The position numbers were made by a program, and so were the translations under genes. The notes under the pieces are model-generated. The model ran no database searches and was not told the origin of the DNA. It saw only the letters and a program-made list of their open reading frames with translations. DNA of 64,000 nt from Apus apus (Eukaryota; Chordata; Aves; Apodiformes; Apodidae): the NCBI RefSeq assembly GCF_020740795.1, contig NC_067283.1, positions 57,505,966 to 57,569,965 on the forward strand, given 5' to 3'. Of the stretch, positions 14,201 to 25,395 are shown piece after piece. The first letter of the stretch is position 1; each line of letters opens with the position of its first letter.

Positions 14201-16242
14201 GATTTTGGATAAGGAGACCAACTGTATTACAAGCTTTCACTTTCCTGTTCATTCTTACAGTAGGCTACTCAATGCTTCATAGCAACTCCCTGCTATCTTC
14301 AGTTTAATGATGCACTGTACCATGTATGACCCAGTTGTCATTGTGAAAGCAAAAAAAACCCAAATACTACATTCAACAGCAATTACAGCAACTAAAAGAA
14401 AAAAAATAATCCATTAATGGCTATTAAATACAAATACCACCTGTCCCTTCCAGGTACACAGGGCTAGGAAACTAGAAAGGTATATCAATGTGAATAATCC
14501 TTCCACAGTTACCTTGTTTCTGTCTCTTACTATCTCTCAATAACTGTTCATTGACAAAATATCCTGGAGGGGCTGCACATCTGCTGTGACCTAAAACTGT
14601 TATTCCTCAATTTCAGCTGCTTCCCCTGATCTACCCTGAGAGCAGAAATGTCTTTCATATTTAAATTCTCAAAATCATACACTCTCTCTGTCCATTAAAT
14701 TAGAGGGTAAAAGCCCGTTTCCATCTTCATATTACACAAGCAGAATGCAAAACTTACCTGACATGGTTCTTGGTAACACAGTATGTATTATCATAACAAT
14801 GAATGAACTCCAGAACTTAATGCTATTTCACAATATCTGTGTTACCTTAAGTATGATAAAGCAAATGTAAAAATTGTGTACCATCCAGACTCATCTACTG
14901 CTTTTCAGTAAAGCCATTTTTAGCTCAGTATACCTATTTAGGACCCCTTATTCCAATACATACACACTGTATGAGGTTTTAGGACCAGAACTGACTCACA
15001 GTCTGACAGCATGGAAGATAAACAGACAGGAAGACATTTGTCTGCACTAGCTTCTCTTCAGTGAAACTATCAGTCTCTGCTCTATGAGCCATGTCCCAGG
15101 CTACTCCACATCCCACAAGACCGCTGTGGACCTATTTTTAACCCCTCAAAAAATAAAATTATAAAACTTTTCCATCATGATAGCCAGGATACTAATAACA
15201 GAGAAGAGACAGAGGATGCTACTTAGGGTATAGGCTAATGATCATTTTATTCTGAAATTAACATCAGGGTGCTGCAAAAGTAAAGATTTGTATTTTCTTC
15301 TTCAGCCCAGCCACAAAAGCCCAGGATTCTTCCCGGCAGAACTCTAAGTACTCTATAAACAATGAAGTGAGTGACCCCAGAGTGACACTGATTACCTGAG
15401 AAGTCTAGCCAGGCTGCAAGAAAATCAAGAGACATTATGAAAACAAAAAATACAATTAATGAATCCGGCAACTTGTAGTTGTAATTACATGCTGAAGACA
15501 CAATTACATAAGGGCTCATCTATCGTTAAACGCTTGCATTACGTGACAAATCATTAAACGTGAGGCTGGAATACAGATCTTAGAAGGCTATTCCCTCTCT
15601 TCCTCCTCAGCAGCCACACACAATAAAACTAACATTCACCTGGACCTGCATCGTAAAACCCAGTAGGGAAAAACAAACCAAGGACAAGAATCTTTTCCTG
15701 CGCTTGTGGCATCCAAGCCCCCGGCAGGCTGGGCTCCTCAGCCGCTCCCCACCCCGCAGCCCGAGCCCAGCTTCCTCCGGACCGGGCGGCAGCCGCTCCG
15801 GGCCGCACCGCCCGCGGGGCTGTCGCCCGCCCGCTGCCGGGCTCCACGGGCACGGGTGGGCAGAGAGCAGCAACTTCTCCAGAAACAAACCGGCTCTTCC
15901 CACTCTCCCCTGCCACTTCCGTCCGTTTAGCCACCTTCTGGAAGCCGGCAGGATCCCCCCCCGGCGCGGCCCCCCCGGCACGCCCGCGGCGAGGCGAGCC
16001 CAGCCGTGCTGAGCCCACCGGGTGCGAGGCCGACCCGGCCGGGCGGGCCGGCAACAGGTGCTGCCGCAGCCCAAGCCCCCCGCCCCGCTCCCGCTCCCGC
16101 CCGGCCGCGGCCCCCGCCCCGCAGCAGCCCCGCGGGGCGACGGCCGCTCCTCCCCGCACGCCCAGGCCACCCCTGGGCCCCCGCCCGGCGCTCCCCGCGG
16201 GCAGCGCCCGCACTCACCCGCGCCGGGCCGCGCCTCCGCCAT
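5062..16242 (-). CDS. NFX1: NFX1, 5' part of gene (exons 1-3 visible, continues off left edge)
   Basis: NFX1 is a nuclear cysteine-rich protein described as a repressor that binds the X-box of MHC class II promoters and, in some isoforms, as a regulator of TERT. It has a RING/PHD-like finger, repeated NFX1-type zinc fingers and an R3H domain. Splicing the three exons gives an N-terminus starting [16 protein letters not shown], then a hydrophilic, Ser/Lys-rich region of about 350 residues, then the finger segment containing [17 protein letters not shown]. All three pieces match vertebrate NFX1 as I know it, including the [17 protein letters not shown] junction. Phases fit: exon 1 ends G|, exon 2 supplies GT; exon 2 ends G|, exon 3 supplies GG. 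The start codon lies in a CpG island. The visible coding length is 1,237 bp; the zinc-finger array, R3H domain and stop are missing. The gene is transcribed away from ICE1. Identification is very secure; only the extent is partial. Confidence 0.93.
5224..6377. other. NFX1 intron 2
   Basis: Intron between exons 2 and 3 of NFX1, bounded by GTAAAC on the exon 2 side and TTTGCAG on the exon 3 side (minus strand). AT-rich. Apart from one short tandem duplication I see nothing in it. Confidence 0.85.
5655..5726. repeat. 36-bp tandem duplication, two copies
   Basis: The 36-bp unit starting CACACAGCAAGCATTTACAG occurs at 5,655-5,690 and again at 5,691-5,726 without visible mismatch. Both copies lie in NFX1 intron 2. 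The identity of the copies suggests a recent duplication. Confidence 0.95.
6378..7427 (-). CDS. NFX1: NFX1 coding exon 2 (large N-terminal exon)
   Basis: This 1,050-bp exon is open throughout. The acceptor is a T-rich tract followed by TAG at 7,430-7,428, and the donor is ACAG|GTAAAC at 6,377. It encodes the divergent hydrophilic N-terminal region of NFX1. The first residues ([12 protein letters not shown]) correspond to the PAM2 motif of mammalian NFX1. A central [19 protein letters not shown] segment also matches the family. An ATG-initiated reading frame extends about 130 bp further upstream into intron 1; that extension is intronic. Confidence 0.92.
7950..9895 (+). mobile_element. CR1 LINE, 5'-truncated, degenerate ORF2 and 3' end
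   Basis: This is the longest CR1 copy in the window. Its broken reading frames follow the CR1 ORF2 order: a segment with [16 protein letters not shown], then reverse transcriptase with [18 protein letters not shown], then [18 protein letters not shown], then the C-terminal part ([22 protein letters not shown] region), and finally the CR1 3' UTR and tail near 9,895. The frames are interrupted by shifts and stops, and the catalytic box normally read FADD reads SGDD. It is truncated at the 5' end, with no endonuclease domain seen, and is not functional. It lies antisense to NFX1 in intron 1. The left boundary is approximate. Confidence 0.88.
10406..10472 (-). mobile_element. CR1 3'-end fragment
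   Basis: The start ATCACAGAATGGTTTGAGTT followed by GGAAAAGACC and CATCCAGCTCCAA is the reverse complement of the extreme 3' end of CR1. Only about 65 bp are recognisable, so the copy is very short or decayed. Confidence 0.75.
11672..12172 (+). mobile_element. CR1 fragment, 3' part
   Basis: It starts within the CR1 ORF2 C-terminal coding region (CACTTGGAGTACTGTGTGCA) and runs to a 3' end containing GAACTCAATGACC and GAGTCCCTTGCAACTCAGAA. The reading frame is broken. It is strongly diverged, so it is an old insertion. Confidence 0.78.
12796..13482 (-). mobile_element. CR1 fragment, 3' part, reverse orientation
   Basis: It begins with the reverse complement of the CR1 3' tail (ACAGAATGGCTAAGGTTGCA) and continues through the antisense of the ORF2 C-terminus, including GGAGCCCAGAACTGGACACA, a typical antisense CR1 phrase. 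It ends near 13,482. The open frame over this region is an antisense shadow. Confidence 0.8.
13655..14185 (-). mobile_element. CR1 fragment, 3' part, reverse orientation
   Basis: It begins AGAATCACAGAATGGTTTGG and runs through TTGGAAGGGACCTCAAAGAT, the reverse complement of a CR1 3' UTR, into antisense ORF2 C-terminal coding (GGGTCCCAGAGCTGGACACA). It lies only about 170 bp from the preceding minus-strand CR1 but covers the same part of the element, so the two are separate insertions. Confidence 0.83.
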
Positions 16243-16440
16243 GCCGCCCCGCCGCCCGCCCGGCCCGCCCGCCGCGCAGGCGCCCGGCCCCGCGCAGCCG
16301 CAGCGGAGCGCCGCGCTGGGCAGCAGGGGCGGGAAGGGGCGGGAAGGGGCAGGTGGCGGTGGGAGGGGGCGCGGGGCGGGGCGGTGCTCCCGCTGGCCAT
16401 GGGGTGGCCACGGGGCGATGGGTGCAAACTGGAGCGTGGG
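15710..16440. promoter_or_regulatory. CpG island / NFX1 promoter region
   Basis: A sharply GC-rich, CpG-rich block in otherwise AT-rich DNA, surrounding the NFX1 start codon at 16,242. GC-box-like strings occur upstream of the start, including two GGGCGGGAAGG-type units around 16,328-16,350 and GCGGGGCGGGGCGG around 16,371-16,384. No TATA box is evident. This fits a housekeeping-type promoter for NFX1 reading to the left. The transcription start cannot be fixed from sequence alone. Long open frames across the island on both strands reflect scarce stop codons in GC-rich DNA. Confidence 0.85.
16218..16242 (-). CDS. NFX1: NFX1 coding exon 1
   Basis: This 25-bp coding segment encodes MAEARPGA plus the first base of a Gly codon, followed by a consensus GTGAGT donor at 16,217-16,212. 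The MAEA start is the conserved NFX1 N-terminus. The exon sits within the CpG island, which supports its use as the first coding exon. Confidence 0.9.
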
Positions 16441-16662
16441 AGGCCCCATGTAACTGTCAGGAAGAACTTCTTTCCTGCGAGAGTGACAGAGCCCTGGGAC
16501 ACGCTGCCCAGAGGTTGTGGAGTCTCCTTCTCTGGAGACATTCAAAACCTGCCTGGACGCCTTCCTGTGTGATGTACTCTAGGTGACCCTGCTCTGGCAG
16601 GGGGCTTGGACTAGATGATCTTTCGAGGTCCCTTCCAACCCCTGGGATTCTGTGATTCTGTT
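16415..16662 (+). mobile_element. CR1 3' end next to the NFX1 CpG island
   Basis: This is the CR1 3' terminal part, running through TGTCAGGAAGAACTTCTTTC, the GAGTGACAGAGCCCTGGGAC region, GACTAGATGATC and CCCTTCCAACCCC, and ending in the short tail repeat ATTCTGTGATTCTG. It starts where the CpG island ends, about 170 bp upstream of the NFX1 ATG. Confidence 0.88.
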
Positions 16663-16918
16663 TGGAGGCAGCTGTTAAAAGATGGTTTGAAAAGGCAGGT
16701 ATTGGGTAGTCTAGAAGAGGAACACAATAAAAATAGCAAATGGAAGAGAATAAATAAAAGTCAGGCCCTGTGTAGTCATGGTACTAGATCCAGAGCTGTT
16801 ACAATGAAGTGAGCAGCACTGCATTGATGTTGTCAAATGGAGGGAATTCTTTAGACCAAACACAAATGATCTTTAGAATCCGCTGTGAGTTATGAACCTT
16901 AGCAGAGCTTTAGAAAAT

Positions 16919-16966
16919 GGATGATCTTTCGAGGTCCCTTCCAACCCCTAAGATTCTGCGATCTGC
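16919..16966 (+). mobile_element. Second CR1 3' tail fragment
   Basis: About 48 bp closely match the last part of the preceding CR1: the 30-bp stretch GATGATCTTTCGAGGTCCCT plus the following TCCAACCCCT is shared without change. It then ends in a variant tail (AAGATTCTGCGAT). It is either an independent very short CR1 or a local duplication of the first tail. Confidence 0.75.
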
Positions 16967-19900
16967 CTGACAACTGCCTTGCCTGCCATGGCCTTTCTCG
17001 GGGACGGGCTTGCTGCACTGGTTGCATTTCAGAGCCCACCTGAGCAGGTCAGGAGCAGGAGGGTGGGTACCAGACAGGTCATCTCACCATCTCAGTGCTT
17101 AAGAGAGGTGCTTTCTCTAGGCGTAGGGCAGAAACCACGGATGCATGAGGCTACCTGTCGTGCCTTTCATGCACTGCTCTGGGGATGTGGCAGAACCACT
17201 CACATTGGCAATGAGTGCTGAAACTCAAGCTTCTGTTGGAAAGCCCACACGGATTCCCATGCTACAGCTGGTGCTGCAGATAAATTTTGCGCCTCAGCTA
17301 CAAATACTCCATAGAACTGCACGCTTTGTCATACTGCAGGTTTCAGCACCAGTGTTTAACCATTGTATGATTCACACCTCCCTGCAGAGGTTTGCAGTGC
17401 CATGGTTACAGTATATCTATGGAACAGTTCTACGCTTCTCCTGCTGCAGTGTGGCTCTAGAGTCCTTACAGGGCTGCTGATCTTTTCAGACACTGCAGAG
17501 GAAGTTCACAGTTCCACCACAACTGCAGCTCTGGAGAATGGCACCTCAGGAGCAGTGCTGCACAGACTCTGTATTCTGCCCTCCACACACTAGAGAAATC
17601 TCAGATCAAATGTCCATTTGCTGCATAGTTCTTCCCTCCCAAGGGGGCAAATTTAATCACTCCAAAGCCCCTAAAGAATCACTGGCTTATTGCAGAACGA
17701 AACCCTAGCTGTTGAAATGCTCACCCAGACTCCTGCCACTGCTGCAAAGGAAGCCTGCAAGCCAGTATAGCAACTGCCATAGAGATGCATGGATTTGAGT
17801 GTGTTTGAAGTGCTTTGCTGTATATAGACATTGTGACCATCTGAGGTTGCAAAGAAATGTACGTGGCAGTGGCATCTCTTTCAATGTGATGCGTGGTTTT
17901 CCTGCTGCTGTCAAGAAAACTGCAAGAGTCTTCTCTGTCACTACTGTGGAGATGTGACCATATCATTCACAAAGTTTTAACGCTGCTATACACAAACGTC
18001 ACAGCATTACTACTTCAGTATAAACATTTTTTTGCTACCACCAAAAACAAGGTGGTATAGAAAGCACTACAGGCATTTGCATCTGTATGTGCTGCTGCAG
18101 AAAGACAAGTCTATACAGCATCATTAGGTCTATACAGCTTCTTTGTCCCTCCTTTTCCCTTTTTATCTAAATAGTTCTTTTTTTTTTCCCTTTCTTGTCT
18201 TCAATTTGGCAGTCCTATCCATTCCTGATAGCCTAACATAATTCCCCAGCATTTCTGTACAGGCATGCGATTTTATTCTCTTTCACCTGGAAAAAATAGT
18301 CTTTTTATCTTTTCCTTGTAGTGTCTCCCTTTCAGTGCAGGGAAAGGGGCAAGGCTCTCCTCACTATATCATACACCCTCCCGTAAAACATTTTTTGTTT
18401 CTAGTTTGTCATGCCTGACTATTTATCTCCCCATCCTTTTACCATTTATCACACGTGTATTTTTCCAGTGGCTGCTTTTTTTCATCTGACCAGTATAATA
18501 ATCAGGAAGCAGCAGGAACAGACTGCTCCATATGGAAAATAGACCTGAGAGCAGAGAGTCAGCAAATTCCATAATACCTGAGCAAGCAGAACAGAGCAGG
18601 TTCACCAACACTCCAAGCAACAGGTCAGGTTGCCAGGCAAGCCTGGAGTGATAGGGCAGCTCAAGTCAGAAATCAAGTCAGTGGATAAGGATCAGAGAGG
18701 ACAGGCACAAGCAAACCTGAAAACTGCTTCAGGCAGACACTAAGGAGAGCTTGGATTTTAAAGCAGAATGTGAAAGAATGAGGGGCAGGCACTCACTGCA
18801 GCTTCTCAAGGCCTGACAGCTACTTATAAAAGTTGGCACTGAGCCTACCTAGACAATACCACAAGGGTGATGGGAAGGGACATGGGGGCAGATGTACTCA
18901 GGGCCCTTACAGTCACAAATCTCCTGTATGCAGCAGGGATGCTGGTAAATAAGGGAGAGCTAAGATAAGGTAGGGAAGCAGAAGGAAGGGAATCGCTAGC
19001 TGTAACATTCAGTGCCAGCATGCCAAGGAAGATAAATATGCTAATAGAAATATATTCACTCCTGACCTGGCATCACAATATAGCCATTTTTAAGGACCAG
19101 TCAAGCCCAAGGTGCCCTCAGGGACTGCTCAGGAGATGCCTTGACATGAAGAGAGCAAGGCTGCCATGATGCTGAGACTCTGGAGAAGAGGGCAACGTGG
19201 ACTATAGGCAGTCTACTGCATGTCTAGCTGGTCAGCATGACTCTCCTGCATACACATACCACCTTTTTTTGCAAAAGATTTCCTGGAGCTTCTGATTTTT
19301 AAAGAAGATGTTCCTAGATATTTCCAAATGCCACTGGGGTTACAAAATCCCTGCAGTCAAAAGCAGTAGTTTAATACCTACTGTGTAGCCCTCCAGAAGG
19401 CAAGTGAAGTTATAAGATGCTGTGGGCACAGTCCATTGCAGCACAGTTATATTCTGTCTCTCTTATCCTTTCCTTCCTTACATAAAGCACTTACAGACCA
19501 TCAAGAAATGTCCATAAAGCTCATAATATGAGCTTTCATTTTAATTTTTTTTTAAAAAGGGAAGCATTTAAAAAAGAAGAAGCTTGTTAAAAATGCAGAG
19601 GCAGCTAAAATAATTTTGTCTTTGAGGGTTACATGGAGACTTTAAGGATTCCATACTGGAGGCTCAGGGCAGGTACATACACGGGGAAAAAGGAACCTGC
19701 CATGACTAAGCAGCAGGGACAAGGGGACCTGTTGCTGCAGACAGATTTCCAGAAGCATCCTTCCAAAAGCTAGATTTGGGCTAAAACTGAAAATAGAATC
19801 TGAACTTGAGACAGATGAAAGTAAGCAACACCATGAGACAGGACAAAAGGTTTTGAGGAACAACTTGCATGAAGCATGAAAACTAATGATAAACACCTTT

Positions 19901-22900
19901 TCAAACACTTCAGCTCTGAAAGCATGCCAGTCTGCAGCACTGGGAAAATGAGAAACTTAAAGGAACAAAAAAAGTCCATATATATATCAGGGAATCTGAA
20001 TTAATTCTTTACATCTGTGTTCACTACAGAACAACTAGATGAGATTACCAAGCCAACTCTTCTGCTTTATGGGGTGACTCATGAGTAGTTGCATCTTGAA
20101 AGAGTCGGTCAAACAGGCTATGAAACACATAAGCAAAATAAATAGTAACAAATAACAAGAACCAGATGGTATATAAGCAGCAATTCAAAAAGAATTCAAG
20201 GGCAAAGTACAAACTGTCCCATACACCCTCTAGTGTAAAACTGCAGGAGACAGGGATGCGTCAGCTGTAACATCAATTTTTTAAAACAATGCCATAGGAA
20301 ATACAGAAAAGTACAGGCCTGATGTCTGTAGCAGGCAATTTAATAGAAACTGTAAGATCAGAATTAGTAAGCATATGGATAAAGATGCTGTAATAGGGAT
20401 GAGTCAAAACAGCTTTTGTAAAGAGAACTGCCTCTCAATCCTACAGAAACATTTAAAAGTGTCTACATTTAGCCCATATTTGGACTCTGTCTGGTGCAGC
20501 TCTTATCAACTGATGTCCCTTACCCAGCTGAGAAGGGGAAATCTGAAAAAAACCCTGATGGTTGAAATGAAAACGCATTTACTGAAATAATAAAACTAAT
20601 ACCAACATAAAGTATACAAGCTTACACTTGGCCTATTCCTCAGGAGCAACAGGTGGAGGTGGAATAACCCCAGGAAAAGAACCTCCTTATTCTTAGCAAA
20701 CTTTCTCCTTTTCTAATGAGATTGAGGTAAGTGGTATGGGATACACCTGTTAGTCAGCTTGGTTCAACTGCCCTGACTTCAACTACCAGCTTACCTGGGG
20801 CTACTAATGGCCTGTCTGTCATGGCTGGCCTATTATTCTTGCCTTTTTCTGATGATCGATGGACTGTTGATGAAGCCTGTTATTGTCAACAACCCTGCTT
20901 GGGTACTGTAAAGACTGCACTGGCCTATTTTCCCCTGAAGAGCAGTCCCCACACCTGCCTGAGAGGTCAAGCTGAGCACCTCAGGGCGCTCACCACAGGC
21001 CAGGCCCTCAGATTGTGCAGGAGCTAGTTAGCCACAAGGGCTCTTCACAGCTCAAGGCCCAAATGGTTCCCTACCGCTCCAAGCTAATCCCCAAACTCTG
21101 ACCAGGAAGCAGAGATAGGTCACAGCCCTGCAGGATTCTATAACATCCCCTGTGCCCTGAGTGATCCCTGCCCCCAGCTTTGCCAAACCCTCTTCACTGG
21201 GTATCAGGTGAGGGTTCAGGGATCTATAAGCACACATGACTAATCTTTACAGCCAGGGCAATAGATACTAACTGCTCTGCAGCCATACTCTCTTGGCTTT
21301 CAGGGTAGCCCTGCATTGAGTCACCTGTATATGAAATGCAATGATTGTTTTCCAAAACCGTACAGATGGCCTCACTCTTCCTATAGCATGTTTTACGATG
21401 CCATGGCCTCCCAGACCGCACACTTAGTGACCAAGGGTCCCATTGCCAGCCAGATTTTTAAAGGAAGGAGCTTATGGGCCTTCTTCAACTGCAAACCTGC
21501 CTCTCCTTCTTGTACAATCTGCCAGACAAGTCATCAAGACTGAACATCAATCCAATCCTGAATCAATATCTCCAGTGTTACAGTAACTTTCTCCAAAGAT
21601 GAGAGGGTCACCACCTTCCTGTTGGTAGCATTTTCCCGTATTAACAACATTAATGTATTTACACAGCAGAGCCCATTCTTTGCTTACTTTGGATTCCTCC
21701 TGTGAAGTCATCCAGCCACACCAGCTGCTTCATGCATACTTGCAAGTTGGAGATCTGCTCACACAACTCTCACAGAGTTTTAACCCCCTCATAACTCAGC
21801 TGGACAAGGCCAAAAGGGCCTACAAAAGATGAGTCTTGGCTGGTTCTTGGCAGTTCTTCTGGTACCAGGTCTGCAGAGGAAAAAGTCTAACTCAGGTCTC
21901 CTCCAGCTCTGTTGCAAGCTGAAGGCTTGGAACACTAGTGTCTACAGGAAGGAAGAAGACAAGCAATGCTGTGCTGTACTGTGTATCTCCAGACAACACC
22001 AGGAAACATGTCTCTCCCAACATTCTTTCTCCACAAGGATATTTAAGATTGGAAACCACATGAGTCAGGATGAGGCTAGAGGCTGCCCTGATCAAGGTGG
22101 CAGGAGTGAAGATGATGGCTCTTCACCCATTTCCTGGAAAGGTTCCTTCAGGGAAAGGGGCAAGATCAAGAGCAGGCATTACCTTAGGAGCAGCTGGGAC
22201 ACAATTAAGACATACCATGGCATTGTGTGCTTTCAGGCCTACACTAGCAGAATTTCTCAATTTTCAACAGCCAACTCTTCTACCAGACGGAACATCTCAA
22301 GCCAGATAGACCTTTAGAAGATGTCTGTGCCTCTTTTTGTTCAAGCACTGCAGAGCAGCACAATCTCCTGCAGCCGCAGTTCAGGAAGGCCCAACTCAGT
22401 CAGCCACTCAGCACCAAAGCCAGCTGTGCTCTGTATGACTTGGCAGAGGAAAGACATGAGCAGTCTCAGCAGGAAGTGGAAGTGGACACATCCTGTGAGA
22501 TTGCTAGTGTGAACATAAATTGTGGTTGCCTGCACATGCATTGGAGAGACTGAAATGGGGGAAAAAGACTGATTATGATGTCTGTGGAGAATGCAGCTGG
22601 GGAAGGGACCTGGGGGAAACGGGCAGAACTTGCCATCATATGGATGCAGATGGAGAGAGAAAGCAGAACTCTTTATTTATTTGATTTTTGGCTACAGTCT
22701 AGGTAGGCCAAAAGGCCTTTGCAGCCCTATCAACATGGCCACCACAAACCAGACACAGTTTATTTCTATCATGAGCTGGCCAAGACCTAATAGTCTTCCG
22801 ACAGACATAAGAAGACTCCAGTGACTTCTTTTCTTTCCAGAGTGATGGGATTACAAAAGACAGTACCCCAGCAGGGAGTCTCAGGGATGACTTTTCACAT

Positions 22901-24834
22901 GTTGAAATTCTGTACCCACTTCTGATTTCTGAGGTGCATAGCACAAGCTGATCCTGCCTTTCATCTTGGTGTCTCAGGTCCCAACACTGCTTTCTCTGAT
23001 GAACAGTTTATGGAGGACAAGTTCTGAAGTCCCCACGCAAGCCTTTTACCCAGACAAGAAGAGGTGGCCTACAACAACTGTTCCCTTTTATGCATTGCTG
23101 AGCTACTGGACCAGCCCCACAGGGCTCCACAGAGCTTGCATCTTGTTTTGGAGCCTCCAGCAAGCAGCAGCTCTGCTGTCCTAGGTGGAATTAAGAGACA
23201 GGTATCCCCACAGGCCTAAGCATGTAGTGAAAGCTGTCTGGCATGAACACAAATTAGAAATGAGGTAGGAATGTCTATCACCTCCACACAGCATGTTGTG
23301 TTACCAAGGAACTAAACACTGATGACCAGTCTGCAGGTACAGAGAAAGTGTCATTTTAGAATCCATAGGGAGGAAAGGAAAGGGAGATATGCATGGCATA
23401 CTAGAAAGATGTGCCAGCAATTAGGATCAAAGGCCTTTATGCTAAAGGACTCCTGGCAACTAACTTCTGATTTGCATGCAGCAGACACCCCATTTTGGAA
23501 GGAGAATAACTATATAAACATGAACTATACCTTGTTAAAAGGTTTCTGAGCATTCATAGTGCTATCTGAAAATCTTCATGGGTACTATTATATGCTGCTG
23601 AGAAGCCCAGTATGAGCACAATCTCCAATGCCCAGGCAAAATACAACATAGTTGGCCTACCATTCATATATTTCTCAGTTAACTACACCTCTAACCAGAA
23701 CACAAGGCACTTGCTCTGCATGCATCTGTCACATGTGCAGCTGACATGCAGTAGATCTGTAAGCACTGAGTAGTCACATCTCTGTGATTTCTAGCCAGCC
23801 TTGCCTATTTTATGTAATTTAAAGCAAAAGACTATAAGAGGATTCTACCAATGTTGTGTCACCCAGTTTACTGCAAAGTTTAAGCTTTTTTTAAAAGAAA
23901 GATCTTAAAATTTCAACATGTTAGATTTCAAACAGATCCCTGTAAACAATATGCTCTCCATCCTCTACCACTTATCATTCAAATATCAGAGGCAAACAAG
24001 AATTCACTGCATGCAGTAAAAGTAGAGATGAAGACCATGCCAGATAATTTACCACCTGTATGTTCTCCCAGTAGTGAGAAGAGGCACTAAAAATGATACT
24101 TCAAGAATGATACAGAAAAAAGATCTTTGATGTCATGGTAACAGAACAAAGAACCAGAGCCCCTCTCAGAGCTATTTTCATAATCAGAAGAAACTGTACC
24201 TCTGAACTGATGAGCAGCCTGTGGCAAGAGAGCTGCTTTCCAACATCTGACAAATCAGAGAGGAAAAGAAAAAGAAAAATCTAGAAAAATGGTATTGCAG
24301 TACTGAAGACATATGCACAGTGCACTCAGAAAATAGGGCAAAGAAGGAGAAAGCCTGAGAAGGAATCTAAGAATATGACACATTATTTTCACCCTGAACT
24401 AGGGGTTGTCTTACCTAGATTTCTACACAATGTCCATAAGACTATAGGAAATAGAAGCTTTTTGTGTCCTGTAGTACATTCACTGAAAAAACTCCTCTAT
24501 ATTTATTAACAGGACTCTGAATACTATGCAGTGATATCCCAACAGACAAGTCTGCAATGCTGAGTGTACCGTTCAACTGGTGGTTTTGGATTTGTATTAT
24601 GCTAGAGGAAAAACCTGAAAAAGCAGGTGAAAATAGAGCCATACAGAAGAGCAAAAAATAGTATATTCTGTCTAAAATTCCTTTGCTGTCAACTTATGCA
24701 ACAGAAACTCATAATCCTGCGGAATGTGTGTGTGTGTACATATCTGTATAGAGAGTGATGGAGAGAAAGAGGAAAAATAGGAAGAAGGGAAGTTTGGATA
24801 TACCAGACAGACAAAAGGTAAATGACTATCATTT
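16967..24834. other. Intergenic, no recognised gene or repeat
   Basis: A 7.9-kb stretch between the NFX1 promoter and the next CR1. All open frames are short, with no recognisable domains and no paired splice signals that I could link. I see no tRNA or other RNA gene. Old, unrecognised transposon remnants are possible. Confidence 0.55.
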
Positions 24835-25395
24835 TTGGTGTTCATCCAGATGGCAGCCTAATTAAATAGCAATCCTTATGGGTCAACACTGAGGCTGACA
24901 CTAACATCTTCACTAATGACCCGGAAAAAGGGATAGAAGGAGCTTGAGCAAGTCTGAAGATGACAAAAAACTGCAGGGAGCAGATTATATGCTCAAAGGA
25001 AGGCTTGTCATTCAGACTGACCTTGACAAGTTGGAGGAATGGAGCACCAGAGGCCTCATAATATATACAGGGAGAGGCTGAAGTAACTGGGTTTGTCCAG
25101 CCAAGAGAAGAGATGACTAAAGGAGAGATCTGATTGCTATCTTGAACTACCTAAAGGGGATTGTAGAGAAAACTGAGCCAAGCTGTTCTGAGATGCACAG
25201 CTCAACAAGAAACAACAGACTCAAACTGAAACAGCAGAAATTCTGACTGGAGAGATCTTCTTGGAGATTTTAAAATATCACCTGGGCAGGACCTTGAGCA
25301 ACCTGATTTAGCCTGCAGTTAAATTCACTTTAAGTAGATTGGACTGCAGACCTTCAGAGGTCCCTTGCAAACTGAATTTTTGCTGTGGTGCTGTA
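24835..25395 (+). mobile_element. Old CR1 fragment
   Basis: Diverged CR1 in plus orientation. It contains an ORF2 remnant related to LTNDLEKGIE..., with GGTCAACACTGAGGCTGACA at its start, then the C-terminal coding part, and a 3' region with GGACTGCAGACCTTCAGAGG and TCCCTTGC. It contains an internal deletion and no clear tail repeat. Confidence 0.7.

Larger units (their letters stand above)
7428..16217. other. NFX1 intron 1, rich in CR1 fragments
   Basis: An 8.8-kb intron between the exon 1 donor (GTGAGT) and the exon 2 acceptor (TAG after a T-rich tract) on the minus strand. It holds the inner half of the CpG island (from about 15,710) and five CR1 pieces listed separately. In the rest (about 9,900-11,670 apart from a small CR1 tail, 12,180-12,790, 14,190-15,700) I see no gene or RNA. 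Confidence 0.85.

Noticed and set aside
13770..14282. 170-codon plus-strand frame
   Set aside because: It lies mostly antisense to a minus-strand CR1; similar shadows occur at 13,144-13,479 and 55,123-55,542.
15607..16572. Long open frames on both strands (up to 312 codons) in the first CpG island
   Set aside because: GC-rich sequence has few stop codons. Translations are Ala/Gly/Pro/Arg-rich on several frames at once, and only the MAEARPGA segment matches a known protein.
20731..23200. Several 60-160 codon open frames in the intergenic region
   Set aside because: No recognisable domain, no consistent splice signals, no promoter-like sequence; frames of this length arise by chance in moderately GC-rich DNA.
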